Assembly (NCBI GenBank): GCA_965212005.1
Contig: OZ243038.1
Span: 1,922,001-1,986,000, forward strand
Length of the DNA: 64,000 nucleotides
Source of the DNA: G965212005 sp965212005
GTDB lineage: Bacteria > Pseudomonadota > Gammaproteobacteria > Porifericomitales > Porifericomitaceae
Reading direction: 5' to 3'
Position numbers and translations under genes: made by a program
Notes under the pieces: generated by a model
The model's input: the letters and a program-made list of their open reading frames with translations, nothing else
What the model was told of the DNA's origin: nothing
Databases searched by the model: none
Shown here: one piece after another, positions 42,670 to 52,263 of the stretch
Layout of the letters: each line of letters starts with the position of its first letter
How positions within the stretch are numbered: the stretch's first letter is position 1

Positions 42670-45471
42670 TCACTTAAACCAACTCTTACTCACCGAGTCA
42701 TAAACAAAGCCCTGACTAATCAAGAGCCCAGTAACATTTCCATAAACTTCCAGACCGGTAAGCCTTCCTAACTCCAAATGTATATGCGCGATCGACAAGG
42801 GTGCAGCAATATCCTCAAAAAGTTTTTTAATAGCCTGCGTCAGATTTAATCGTCGAGCATCACTCCCCCATTCAGACAAGCCTACAAACATAGCGCGCCC
42901 CAGATAAAACCGATCATCTCGTTGCGCCAAGTTGAGCAAAGCATAGGCAGAGGGTAAGTCTTCGGAGTCATCACTAACATCCACATGCTGCTCAATCTCA
43001 GAGACATGAATTCCCTTCTGCCGTTCATGTAGTTTCCGACAAAGAACGTCCAGCCTCGCGGCATTTCCCGCTTGGCTGCCGCCAACATCTCGCTCGATCA
43101 ACCCCCAAAAATCTGGTCCGACCTGAATCATTCGATCAGTGGGTTGTAGCTGCAAGTTTTTTGACACACCGCGAATGACTGCTAATCGATCTTTTATATC
43201 TTTACCTTTGAGTGGCCCACCGTGCTCTTCGAGGATCTGCGTGAAGGCGTCCGCCATATCAACACGGTTGTTGGCCGTTTGATTAGAGTCGGCGCGTCCC
43301 CACACCATACGATTGAGATACACTAACCGCTCTGAGCTCTGGAGGATGATATTGAGGATATAATTATCGAGCTCTTCGGGTAGTGCTGAGAACTTAGTCT
43401 GCAGCATGGTCAAAATCTCGTTGGCGTGCCACTGCTTCATCAGCGGTCCCTCATACATCATGTTGCAGACTACCAGGCGAATGTTGTCACACATGCGTGG
43501 AGAAATGGGGTTAAATTTCTCTAGACCGTAAATGCCTCGACCATACAGCTTCGCCCCTTGGCTCCTTAGCGCACTCTGTGCATGTCGATCATCCACATTC
43601 TTGCCCAGCATCTCCGTCGCCCTCACTGCCACTTCGGTGAAGTGCAGCGGGCTTTCAGCCTCTAATAGCACAGCCTGCACTACTGACTCTGCTGAAACAC
43701 CAAAGGCTAGTAGTCTTGCCTCACCACTCTCTCCATCAAACTGCAGGGCGTGATCAAACTCACCCCATATCAGAGGCACCAGCTCTGGAGCCCCCTTATC
43801 AGACAAGCGCGCCCTGAATGTGATATCAATGTCGTGGCGCGTCCAACCTCCCTCTTCAGCCTTATGCTTGAGACTTTTACGAAAGTGACTGACAACCTCC
43901 TCCCAGGCATCAGATTTAATGCGGGTAACCACGCTGGCACCATTTATCTTGATAATACGAATTTCATTTTCGGAGAACATCTCGATAATAGCGGCCAGGT
44001 GCTGGTAGTTCCCCATAAAACCTGAGAACCAGGGATCCTCTATTTCTAACATCTCGATATAAAGAGGTGCTTCTCTGTCGATCAATAACTGTCCGATTTT
44101 TCGCCCTATACAATCATCCCAAAACTCAGTCTCGATGATTTTAGTGACATATTTCTTTTGGATTTGGCGAATGCGCTCGCGGGTTACCCCGACCAATTCA
44201 CCGGTTGCCTCTAAAGTCATCACGGTACCGTTATAGCCCGTACGATACTCAATGATTTGGCGGTGGGTATCCTTCAAGCCGGACAACGCTTTTTCGAAAT
44301 GCTCTTTAAGAGGTAAGGCTGAGACCAGCTCCATTTGATAGCCTTCATCATGCTCCTCATTGACTTCAGTTGATTCTAACGCCGCTGTATCGGAGGTAAC
44401 ATTGACATTGTGCGCCAGCTGGACACCCAGTTTTTCTACCGCCTTGATCAGACCAGCACAAAAGTCTTGTACTGACTTACGACCAAAATTTTGCCACTCC
44501 AGCATACTATAAGTGGATACTCCAACTAAATCAGCCAAACAGCTAGTACCTTGGTGATTGAGCACGTTTAGCACTCGAACAGACAAATCGAGTGAACCAA
44601 CCTTAGCCGTCAGCAAGCTATAGGGGAGAATTTGAATGAGCGCCTGCGGATCATGCGTCTCGATACCGCCCACCAGCCTAGAAAATCGGTATATATCGAG
44701 CTGGTCGCGCAGACCAGGTGGCAATGAAGGCGCTAATTCGACATAACCCTGCTCCGTATAAACGCCGTAAGCACCGGCCAAAGTGGCAAGTTGAGGCTTA
44801 TCGCCTGCCAGTTGCTTGACCCAACCATTCAGGTCTGTCGACTGCGGATCGAGCGAGCAGAATCGACCACCCTCTAATTTTACAAACATTGGTTCCGCAG
44901 CCGGCTTGCAGTAATCCGTACCCTGAGTATATCTATTGAGCTCTACCGCCAGCGCACTGACGGGCTTATTCGCACCAAAATAATAGAGCCCCTGCTCAAT
45001 GATAAGTGCGAAGATCTCCTCTTTATTCAGCGGTCGTCCTGCGTCATTCAAGACCTGCCGCGCCGCTTCAGCAATGGTGTGTTTACTTTCATCGTCAGCT
45101 GTGACGGGTGATGGATCTTCAAAAGCCGCCTGGGTCTCAATGGCATCACAGCCCAGTCCCTGCAACAACTGATGTAGGGGAATCACTTGACTCGTCAGCT
45201 TCATCTCGGTAATCGCCGCCACTGAGCTCTGATACTCTTTCGGCAACGCCCACTTCGCCGCCACTGTTACCAGCACCTTGCCTCGGTGCTTTAACAAAGC
45301 CACTGAATTTTTTATCTTTGGGCGAATGAAGCCAACATGGACAATACCCACACAGTCTGCTTGTTCGGGCTTCTGCCAAACCTCCTGCAAGGTTACCAGA
45401 TCACGGTGAACACTAACCTGCACCGGCGAATCTTCACTGACCAAGGAAAAATAGAGCTTTAATGCTGCCAT
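42670..45471 (-). CDS. HARE-HTH / RNAP alpha-CTD-like / sigma region 4-like multidomain DNA-binding protein
   Basis: 933 aa. Visible parts: HARE-HTH at about 131-182 (AEAARQVLNDAGRPLNKEEI); an RNA polymerase alpha-CTD-like helix-hairpin segment at 293-345 (LSVRVLNVLNHQG, NFGRKSVQDF); a sigma-70 region 4-like helix-turn-helix at 391-447 (TLEATGELVGVTRERIRQIQ); and further winged-helix/HARE-like repeats toward the C-terminus (LLEAESPLHFTEVAVRATEM; AFTQILEEHGGPLKGKDIKD; KKLFEDIAAPLSIAHIHLEL). No nuclease motif is seen. It lies 10 bp after the DndE-like gene. Such fusions are known near DNA-modification systems; the role is unknown. Confidence 0.75.
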   Translation of the reverse strand: MAALKLYFSLVSEDSPVQVSVHRDLVTLQEVWQKPEQADCVGIVHVGFIRPKIKNSVALLKHRGKVLVTVAAKWALPKEYQSSVAAITEMKLTSQVIPLHQLLQGLGCDAIETQAAFEDPSPVTADDESKHTIAEAARQVLNDAGRPLNKEEIFALIIEQGLYYFGANKPVSALAVELNRYTQGTDYCKPAAEPMFVKLEGGRFCSLDPQSTDLNGWVKQLAGDKPQLATLAGAYGVYTEQGYVELAPSLPPGLRDQLDIYRFSRLVGGIETHDPQALIQILPYSLLTAKVGSLDLSVRVLNVLNHQGTSCLADLVGVSTYSMLEWQNFGRKSVQDFCAGLIKAVEKLGVQLAHNVNVTSDTAALESTEVNEEHDEGYQMELVSALPLKEHFEKALSGLKDTHRQIIEYRTGYNGTVMTLEATGELVGVTRERIRQIQKKYVTKIIETEFWDDCIGRKIGQLLIDREAPLYIEMLEIEDPWFSGFMGNYQHLAAIIEMFSENEIRIIKINGASVVTRIKSDAWEEVVSHFRKSLKHKAEEGGWTRHDIDITFRARLSDKGAPELVPLIWGEFDHALQFDGESGEARLLAFGVSAESVVQAVLLEAESPLHFTEVAVRATEMLGKNVDDRHAQSALRSQGAKLYGRGIYGLEKFNPISPRMCDNIRLVVCNMMYEGPLMKQWHANEILTMLQTKFSALPEELDNYILNIILQSSERLVYLNRMVWGRADSNQTANNRVDMADAFTQILEEHGGPLKGKDIKDRLAVIRGVSKNLQLQPTDRMIQVGPDFWGLIERDVGGSQAGNAARLDVLCRKLHERQKGIHVSEIEQHVDVSDDSEDLPSAYALLNLAQRDDRFYLGRAMFVGLSEWGSDARRLNLTQAIKKLFEDIAAPLSIAHIHLELGRLTGLEVYGNVTGLLISQGFVYDSVSKSWFK

Positions 45472-45481
45472 AGCTGTATTG

Positions 45482-45862
45482 TTACTCGTCGAAATATTGA
45501 TCTAACGGCAATTGCCCTGTTTGATGATAGGCGTGGTAGAACTCCTTGACTCCACACTCGGCCAAGCGCTCAATAAATTCGTAGACAGAGCTGTCCGACG
45601 GTAGCAGCTTGGAGTTCTCGGCAGCCAGGAACAGTACGCCATCGGGGTCCAGTTCCGCCACTCGAAGGCTAGGGGTACTTTTTTCCATCAATTGCGGCGG
45701 CGACTCGGCCTTTTTCAACCCCAGCGCAACAGCGAGCCGGTATAGGTCAAATTTTATTAATTGGACATCTCCCATACCCTTCTCAGGATTGAGGCCTTTG
45801 AGCAACTCGTTGAGCTGTGAGTCGGTTGAAGCCGTCAGGCCAATGCGACTCGGTTCATCCAT
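45482..45862 (-). CDS. Small DndE-like protein
   Basis: 126 aa from the ATG at 45862, one base after the ATPase stop; a longer frame upstream lies within the ATPase gene and is not used. The first 60 residues (RIGLTASTDSQLNELLKG then IKFDLYRLAVALGLKKAES) follow the spacing of DndE (RIxLS...QLxxL...W/YRxAxxLSL), though identity is low. The rest is acidic. Pairing with a DndD-like ATPase supports the comparison. It could instead be an unrelated small DNA-binding protein. Confidence 0.55.
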   Translation of the reverse strand: MDEPSRIGLTASTDSQLNELLKGLNPEKGMGDVQLIKFDLYRLAVALGLKKAESPPQLMEKSTPSLRVAELDPDGVLFLAAENSKLLPSDSSVYEFIERLAECGVKEFYHAYHQTGQLPLDQYFDE

Positions 45863-45863
45863 T

Positions 45864-47846
45864 TCAATTACTCTTTGCGATGCGCGACTCGGTGGCCGAG
45901 ATGCGTTTAATTTGATAGCGGGCACCGACACGGTCAGCAAAGTTTTGTATGTCTCGGTCTGGATCAATCTCTCCCTCGTGCACCAATAACACCACTTGAT
46001 TTGCCATATTCGGCAGGTATTTCAGGACATTGCTGCGGTGCTTGGGATCGAGGCGACCCAACGGCGTATCCATAACGATGGGGCCGGCTTGGCGTGCAGT
46101 ACGGTTAAGACCGTCAATCAACGACAGCGCCACGACTTGCTCGGCGCCGGAACTGCGCTCTTTCAGTACACGATCTGCCTGATCAACGATGGAGAGCCCG
46201 TAGTTTTGGTTGATCTGCAAGCCACTGTAGCTTTTCTCGGTGGTCAGTTCCGCAAAGGCCGCCGTGGCGTATCGCTCAACATCGCCTCGCAACTCGTCCC
46301 TAAGCTGGTCGATTCCCTTGGAGAATATCTTCTCAAGATCTTGATACGTATTGACGCGAATAGAACTCTTTTGGCCCTGACCACCGGCACTCTTGGAGAT
46401 CAACGTCGCGATATGATCTTGCTCTTTAAGGTATTTATCACGAATCGCCTTAGTTTGCTCAATGTCACGATTCAGGCGCGTTAACTGGTCTTTTAGACGG
46501 TCACGCTTAGCGCGCTGGCGCATGATTTGGTCGGTGTCAAACTTACGAATCTCCCCCTCGAGATCGTCTTCTTTGGTTTCAACTCGAATCAGCTGCACCT
46601 GTAATTCCCGCTGCCTTGCCTCATTTTGGCGCAAACGGCGCCCCTCACCCTCTGAGCGAATAGTTGACAGTTTTTTAATTTTACTACTTAGCTGCTGAAT
46701 CTCTTCTGGGTTGTAAACAGAGAGCTCTTCTTCAGCCTGAAGATTAGCGATCTGCTCTTTAATTGGCTGAATTTTCTCGTCGGGTATCGCCTGTTTGCAA
46801 GTCTCACAGGTCTGATTGTCTATGCTTCTCTGCAGCGTGCGAATTCGTGAGTTGAGTACCGCTTTGGTTTCAGCCACAGATTGCAGGCTATCTCTGCGAA
46901 TTCTAATGGTCTCTAAAAGAGGCACCATATTATTGTGCAACACGTCTTGCCAAGCTGTCTGCAGCAGCTTGCGCTGCTCATCACCCAAACGTATTAACCA
47001 TTGCTCGGCAGTCTTGCGCTCCGAGGTCAGCCCCTCGAGTTGTATCTTCATGCGCTGCACCCCTTCGGTATTTTTCAACTCATCATCAATATCATCGACC
47101 TGCTTCTCTATTACAGCACGTTGAGCCACCAGGTCCTTTAGATCATTCTCTACCGATAACAATTTGATCTCTAGTTGATTCTGCTGCTCGGCGAAACACT
47201 TGAGTTCAGTATTCTTTTTGGCATCTTTGGCCTGTACACGCCGCGCATCTTTAAGCAGAACATTTAACTCTTCACGGCCGTGAATCAGTGCTGGCACCCC
47301 GAGAGCTTGCTCGATATGCTCTTTGATCTTCTCGCCCTGCTCACTCCCTTCTATCAACAGGTCTTCATATTCTTGCAGCAATTCACCGTCGAACAGGAAA
47401 AATCGTGAAGTTTCTTCGGGCACCACCTGATTAATTTTACTCTCAATGGCATCACCCGTCTCCGCAGAACCATCGATTCTCAAGCCGATACTCTCTTCGA
47501 AATCAGTATCGCGTTGAGGTTGGGAGACATGGCTCTTTTTCTCGATGCAACGACGGATCTCGTAGTTTTTACCGGCATGCTTGAACTTAAGCGCGATGGA
47601 CATACTCCAGTCACCCTCGGTAGCAGCTTCGATATTGACTAGGTCGCGCCAGAGGATTTTCCGCGAATGCCTACCAACAGCATTGCCATAGAAGCCCCAA
47701 CGCATAGCGTTGAGAAAACTGGTCTTGCCGCGCATATTGTCGCCAAACAACAGCATGACATTCTGAGTGTCGTGCTGGGGGAAGCTGACTGTCTGTTTAC
47801 CCTTATAGGGCATGAAGTTATTGATAGTAAGCTCTTTTAGTTTCAT
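45864..47846 (-). CDS. DndD/Rad50-like ATPase with CxxC zinc-hook motif
   Basis: 660 aa from the ATG at 47846, which has GAGG about 9 bp upstream; a GTG at 47861 overlapping the previous stop (GTGA) is the alternative. Walker A LFGDNMRGKTSFLNAMRW, long coiled coils, a central CETC motif (DNQTCETCKQAIPDEK) like the Rad50 zinc hook, signature SSGAEQVVALSL and Walker B IVMDTPLGRLDPKH. It is distinct from the dndD at 35-37 kb. Probably acts on DNA with the neighbouring helicase; the target is unknown. Confidence 0.85.
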   Translation of the reverse strand: MKLKELTINNFMPYKGKQTVSFPQHDTQNVMLLFGDNMRGKTSFLNAMRWGFYGNAVGRHSRKILWRDLVNIEAATEGDWSMSIALKFKHAGKNYEIRRCIEKKSHVSQPQRDTDFEESIGLRIDGSAETGDAIESKINQVVPEETSRFFLFDGELLQEYEDLLIEGSEQGEKIKEHIEQALGVPALIHGREELNVLLKDARRVQAKDAKKNTELKCFAEQQNQLEIKLLSVENDLKDLVAQRAVIEKQVDDIDDELKNTEGVQRMKIQLEGLTSERKTAEQWLIRLGDEQRKLLQTAWQDVLHNNMVPLLETIRIRRDSLQSVAETKAVLNSRIRTLQRSIDNQTCETCKQAIPDEKIQPIKEQIANLQAEEELSVYNPEEIQQLSSKIKKLSTIRSEGEGRRLRQNEARQRELQVQLIRVETKEDDLEGEIRKFDTDQIMRQRAKRDRLKDQLTRLNRDIEQTKAIRDKYLKEQDHIATLISKSAGGQGQKSSIRVNTYQDLEKIFSKGIDQLRDELRGDVERYATAAFAELTTEKSYSGLQINQNYGLSIVDQADRVLKERSSGAEQVVALSLIDGLNRTARQAGPIVMDTPLGRLDPKHRSNVLKYLPNMANQVVLLVHEGEIDPDRDIQNFADRVGARYQIKRISATESRIAKSN

Positions 47847-47857
47847 AAAAGCACACC

Positions 47858-48046
47858 TCACTCCTGGCTTGCAATCGCGTCTTCAACTAAAGTTTGCATT
47901 TTTTTTATAGTTGTTGTTCTGTCTTTGTCATACTGACTCTCACTCTGCAGCTGATAACAGGATTCCAGTAGTTTATCACTAATCGTGGTTTCCATACTCG
48001 ACTTTACCTTGAGCAGTACCGTCAACGGGTCACTCTTAATCGTCAT
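47858..48046 (-). CDS. 62-aa small protein between helicase and ATPase
   Basis: MTIKSDPLTVLLKVKSSMET... ending EDAIASQE: a charged, helical small protein with no recognised domain. The ribosome-binding context on the minus strand is AGGAGA a few bases before the ATG (complement of TTCTCCTAA, 48052-48060), and the stop overlaps the GTG alternative start of the ATPase. Operon position and good Shine-Dalgarno make it likely real. Possibly an assembly or regulatory subunit. Confidence 0.65.
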   Translation of the reverse strand: MTIKSDPLTVLLKVKSSMETTISDKLLESCYQLQSESQYDKDRTTTIKKMQTLVEDAIASQE

Positions 48047-48078
48047 TATCTTCTCCTAATTCTTTGAGCCCGAGCGAT

Positions 48079-50085
48079 TCATCGCTGTCTCGGAAAATTG
48101 AATACTTCTTTGCAGCTCACTTTTGAGCAGTGATAGCTGATAGCCTGGCCGGGTTCTTTATCCAGACATATGGGCACCACCACCGCATCGTAGATGACCG
48201 CATGGTATTTTCTTGGGCAGACGCGCAGCACCCGCCCACGACGCTGAATAAACTGCCGGGGGTTTTGTGAGGATGCCAAAATAACGGCATGAGAAATTTT
48301 AGGAATATCGACGCCTTGGTCCAGGCAGCGAATCGACACCATGATACCGCCGAAGCGCTTGAACCAGTCCAGTGAGGCTGCGGCATCTCCCCGCATGTTG
48401 GTGTGGTACTCACATGGGTCATAGCCACGTGTCCGCAGGGCCTCCATCACCTCAGCTAGTTGGCGCTGATCTTCACAGTAAATCAACCAGCTCTTTCCCT
48501 CTTCATAGTGATCGACAAGGGTTTTAACCGCATATGGAACTTTAGCTGAAGCTTTTTTGGCGATGCGCGAGCGCTGAATCAGCATGCTTTGCAGTCTAGG
48601 GCCCATAACCGGCGTGCCGTTGTCATCACGGTTAGAACGAGCATATTCCCGAGATATCTGGCGGGTTTCCGATTCCCATGCTTCTGATTCTTCTGCGGTT
48701 AGGCGTATCGGCGCAGGATGGTATTCATATTCCACCAGACGACCCTGTTCGATGGCATCAATCAGGGTAAAGGGAGGCTCTACAACCGGTCCAAAGTAGT
48801 TGAAAATTTTCCCTGTGCCTTCTGGATCACCATAGCGCTTCGGGGTAGCACTCAAGCCTAACCGGGGACCTGACTGTATAGCCATAACCTTGGAATTTTC
48901 TTTACTGCCAATTTCATGGACTTCATCGGCGACTACCATCAGGTGATCACCTTGCCATATCCCTTCTTTGAAATCAGTTGATCTGGCAGTTTGCATTGTC
49001 GCCAATACTATCCTTTGTCCCAATCCTGTCCCTGGCTGAGTAAACTGGCGTAGACGCCTATTTCTTCTCCAACGGTTATAGCCGTTACCGGCCTTTAAAA
49101 GAGTGGCATCTGGCAACTCTTCTTTGATCTCCTTTCCCCATTGCTTGTGCAGCAGACGATCTGGAACCAGCACAAGAGCGACTCCCTCACTAGACAGATG
49201 ATCTTTTAATGCAGTTAATGCAGTGAAGGTTTTTCCGCTACCCGTTGCATGCTCTAATACGCCTCGTCGGCCTTGCTCGACCCAACCTTTAATAGCTTCC
49301 AACTGATGCGGTAGCGGTTTGCGCTTGTTACTACATTCATCTGCATCTTTTTCAGTAGTCTCTACTCTGTAGAGACTACCAATATCGATATCGTCAAGGC
49401 TTTCTTTGGCTACCAAATCAAAACTATCTTTTGCAATTTTTGGAACTTCAACAACATGAACAGTATCAAGTTCACCATTCCACAATCGCTCAAAATATTG
49501 CTCGCTATTTCTTGTTCTCAACTTCTCTTTCACGCCATCCCATGAACAAAAGGTATCAAAAGACTCATAGTTACCACGATCATGCCAGCCATTCCAAGAT
49601 TCATTTATGGACCCTTTAAAGCTGATGATATTGCCATAATTATCCTTAAATACACCCATTTTCTCATGAAAAATACCGTGTCCCTCCGGGAGAAAGGCAA
49701 TCTTCATGTGGATCGTGCCATGATAAATAAGAGTGGCTAGAGCCTCCGTATTGGCGTGCAATAAATCGTCGTTTAGAAGTGCATCAAAGTCTCTGATCAA
49801 AGCGTGGCCTAGAGCATCATCACGCGCTTGGTAGCCACTACTAATAGCCTCATAATCCTCATCAGTTAAAACTGGTGAGCACACTAACCGCATAGTGCCA
49901 CCGCGTTTAGCAAAGTCGATTAAGCTTGGGCCAATTAGTAAGAAAACTGTAGATCGAAAATAGCCAACTGCGCGATCATATACTGTGGCTTCACGCACAC
50001 AGGGTTTATAGAAAGACTCAACCAAGTCTTGTTCACCTGTGCGGTACTCCTCGAGGATGGCAATGTTATCTAAAGCCACTTGCAA
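48079..50085 (-). CDS. PLD-domain DEAD/DEAH-box helicase, dnd-linked restriction-type protein
   Basis: 668 aa. N-terminal PLD-type phosphodiesterase region: HEKMGVFKD and SFKGSINESWNGW match HxK..D and GSxN. Then a superfamily 2 helicase: HATGSGKTFTAL (Walker A), VVADEVHEIG (DEVH box), GLSATPKR (motif III), RCLDQGVDIPK and QFIQRRGRVLR (motifs V, VI). I recall a family of dnd-linked restriction proteins (DNA phosphorothioation system restriction enzyme) with this make-up; the match is from memory. First gene of the leftward cluster; nuclease activity is inferred. Confidence 0.8.
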   Translation of the reverse strand: MQVALDNIAILEEYRTGEQDLVESFYKPCVREATVYDRAVGYFRSTVFLLIGPSLIDFAKRGGTMRLVCSPVLTDEDYEAISSGYQARDDALGHALIRDFDALLNDDLLHANTEALATLIYHGTIHMKIAFLPEGHGIFHEKMGVFKDNYGNIISFKGSINESWNGWHDRGNYESFDTFCSWDGVKEKLRTRNSEQYFERLWNGELDTVHVVEVPKIAKDSFDLVAKESLDDIDIGSLYRVETTEKDADECSNKRKPLPHQLEAIKGWVEQGRRGVLEHATGSGKTFTALTALKDHLSSEGVALVLVPDRLLHKQWGKEIKEELPDATLLKAGNGYNRWRRNRRLRQFTQPGTGLGQRIVLATMQTARSTDFKEGIWQGDHLMVVADEVHEIGSKENSKVMAIQSGPRLGLSATPKRYGDPEGTGKIFNYFGPVVEPPFTLIDAIEQGRLVEYEYHPAPIRLTAEESEAWESETRQISREYARSNRDDNGTPVMGPRLQSMLIQRSRIAKKASAKVPYAVKTLVDHYEEGKSWLIYCEDQRQLAEVMEALRTRGYDPCEYHTNMRGDAAASLDWFKRFGGIMVSIRCLDQGVDIPKISHAVILASSQNPRQFIQRRGRVLRVCPRKYHAVIYDAVVVPICLDKEPGQAISYHCSKVSCKEVFNFPRQR

Positions 50086-50552
50086 TCTGCCTTAAGACTT
50101 TGAATGAGGCTGACACTCCCGAGGGCAGGGAGAGCAGATAATCATCACCCAGATGGTGATTCGGAGATGTAGAACTTTGATATAGATCCGCAAACAAAAT
50201 TATCCCCTTATGTTTTGACGAGTTCTCTTATCGGCAACTCCTTAGCTTGCAATAAATAAAATCCATCTTAGAGACACGAGAACCCATAATTTACACTATT
50301 CTACAAGAAAATTTCTTCATGTCTAAGCTCATCAAACCACACAATATACTTACAATCAACCATAACTAACAAATAAGTAACTTAAAATCATAAGGTTACC
50401 CCAACCACTCAAACCAAATGTTGTTGTTCATGTTACGTTACTTACTGGTGTGGCCACCACAAGTTGATGCCGGTCGGTTAGGCAGGCTCACCATCAGATC
50501 TTATCGTTGATCTCCAGCCTGGATCAGTTTAAAGGAGCTTGGCCGGTTATCG
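50086..50552. other. 467-bp AT-rich region upstream of the helicase gene, no gene seen
   Basis: No open frame of useful length. It should contain the promoter of the leftward cluster, since the helicase gene has no gene upstream. I see no clear palindrome like the one between dndA and dndB. The part nearest the IS3 end (50440-50552) is more GC-rich and may be a decayed fragment of another element. Confidence 0.5.
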
Positions 50553-51528
50553 TGACCTTCCCCCTGTTGGGTGGCCATTCAAAGAGAGACAAAAACATCC
50601 TATCATGCAGCCTCTGCCTCAAACGCGGTCGGTGCCCGATAGCCTGGTGAACTGTGTGGTCGTACATTATTGTAGTGGTGTCGCCAGTCGTTAATGATTT
50701 GCCTTGCCTCATGGATCGAACTGAACCCATGTTGATTCAGGCAGCCGTCACGGAAGCGTCCGTTGAAGCTCTCAACAAACGCATTTTGTGTTGGTTTCCC
50801 AGGCTGGATGAAGCAGAGTTTTACTTTGGTTTTGTGTGCCCAGAAAAACATGGCCTTGCTGGTCAGTTCCGGACCATTGTCCAGCACGATCGAGGTGGGC
50901 AATGAGCGCGTCATGGCGAGTTCATCCAGATAGCGCGCCAGACGAGCGCCGGAGATGGACGTGTCAACCAGTTGGCCTACACATTTTCGAGAGAAGTCAT
51001 CTATGATGCTTAGGATCCGGAACCGTCGGCCATTCGCCAATTGGTCGTGCACAAAGTCCAATGACCAACGTTCGTTCACCCGGGTAGGTAATGCCATCGG
51101 TATCCGAGGTTGGTGGAGCTTCTTACGCCGCCTGGTTCTTATTTGCATGCCGAGCGCTGTATACAGTCTATAGGTGCGTTTGCGGTTGACCACCCGGCCC
51201 TCGGCCTTGAGCAATGCTTGGCAACATCAGATCCCCGTATCGCGGGTAGCGCTTGGCCACTTCGCATTTTCCGCCTCAAGCGCCCGCAATCGCTTTGCTT
51301 CCGAGACCTCCATGCCACCCTACTTCGCTTTCCATCGATACAGCGTGCCGTTGGCTATGCCGTGCTTACGGATCACGTTCTGCGCCAGCATGCCAGCTTC
51401 ATGCTCCTTCAAAATACCAATGATCTGTTCTTCCCTGTAACGCTTGCCTTTCATTTTGAGACCTCCATACGGTCGATTCTATGGGGAAAGTCTCTTTGAA
51501 ACTGGCTACCTTTTCGGGGGAAAGGTCA
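50553..51528 (-). mobile_element. IS3-family insertion sequence with internal deletion
   Basis: 976 bp with both ends of the 1.2-kb IS3 type at 37.9 kb (CGTGACCTTCCCCC left, GGGGGAAAGGTCA right). About 227 bp are missing across the orfA/orfB junction near 51235-51265. The orfB part 50603-51214 retains the DDE residues but lacks its N-terminus, and orfA is cut after about 60 codons. Marks the right edge of the accessory island, inverted relative to the left-edge remnant. Confidence 0.9.
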
Positions 51529-51535
51529 GATTAAT

Positions 51536-52015
51536 ATGCGCGTGTTTTCGTTTGAGGACAGTTGCTCTGTACGTGATCCAGGCTACAAGCTTCCCGCTGG
51601 AAAGACCTACGCACTGCAACTGCGTAAGAAATTTGAAAGTGCCTGGCGCGTAGGGCGACCGGCTGCCTCTGCGCCTGCCAGTCCGGAAGCGGAGGCAGCC
51701 GAGTCCGTAGATGTAAAAATGATAACGGAACAAACGGCCATCAAAAAGCTGGCGGAAGATAAAAAATTAATGGGGAAACTTGCATCAGAAGAGGGCGTTG
51801 CGTGGGGCAAACTCAAGGCGGACTTGAAAGAACTGCTTCCCGATTTTCTGGATGACAGGGATGACTGGGCTTACTCGCTGGTCGTGAAATTTATGAACCA
51901 TATAGCTCAAGGAGAGCAAGATCAGGCTTGGGAAAGTTATCCGAAACCCAAAGAGGGCACAAAAAAAGGCATAACCTACGTTTGTCTCAAGAAAAACAAC
52001 GGGGAAGCGCAATAG
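51536..52015 (+). CDS. Hypothetical protein at the right island boundary, possibly 5'-truncated
   Basis: 159 aa starting 8 bp after the IS3 end. The frame is open back into the IS, so the original start may have been lost. Features: basic N-terminus (YALQLRKKFESAW), an Ala/Pro/Glu linker (PAASAPASPEAEAAES), and a C-terminal domain (WGKLKADLKELLPDFLDD, VVKFMNHIAQGEQDQAW, ITYVCLKKNNG). No family recognised. Codon use is closer to the GC-rich core than to the island. Confidence 0.5.
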   Translation: MRVFSFEDSCSVRDPGYKLPAGKTYALQLRKKFESAWRVGRPAASAPASPEAEAAESVDVKMITEQTAIKKLAEDKKLMGKLASEEGVAWGKLKADLKELLPDFLDDRDDWAYSLVVKFMNHIAQGEQDQAWESYPKPKEGTKKGITYVCLKKNNGEAQ

Positions 52016-52263
52016 TGCGGATGCAGAAAGCGGCCCCGGGCGGGCGTTCGTGCTGCGTACGGCTGAACGCGGCAGGCTGCGATGGGAGCGCCGTCGTGCT
52101 TGCCCCCGAGTCGTTCTGACCAGGTCATGCTAATGGGGCAGTCCTGATGGACTTTGAGATCTGCGGGATGAGTCGCTACATTTACAGTATGCAGATCCAA
52201 TGCAGACAGTTTATTCAGGTTAAGCGTGGAGTGTGCCACGGACCAGGCGGCGGGGTTGCCTCA

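Noticed and set aside
31083..50085. Presence of DptFGH (DndFGH) or SspE restriction genes
   Set aside because: None of the predicted proteins has the layout I know for these families; the cluster at 40-50 kb is a different set.
50603..51214. 203-aa transposase frame as an intact gene
   Set aside because: It lacks the N-terminal third of OrfB and lies in an IS3 copy with an internal deletion; recorded as part of the defective element.
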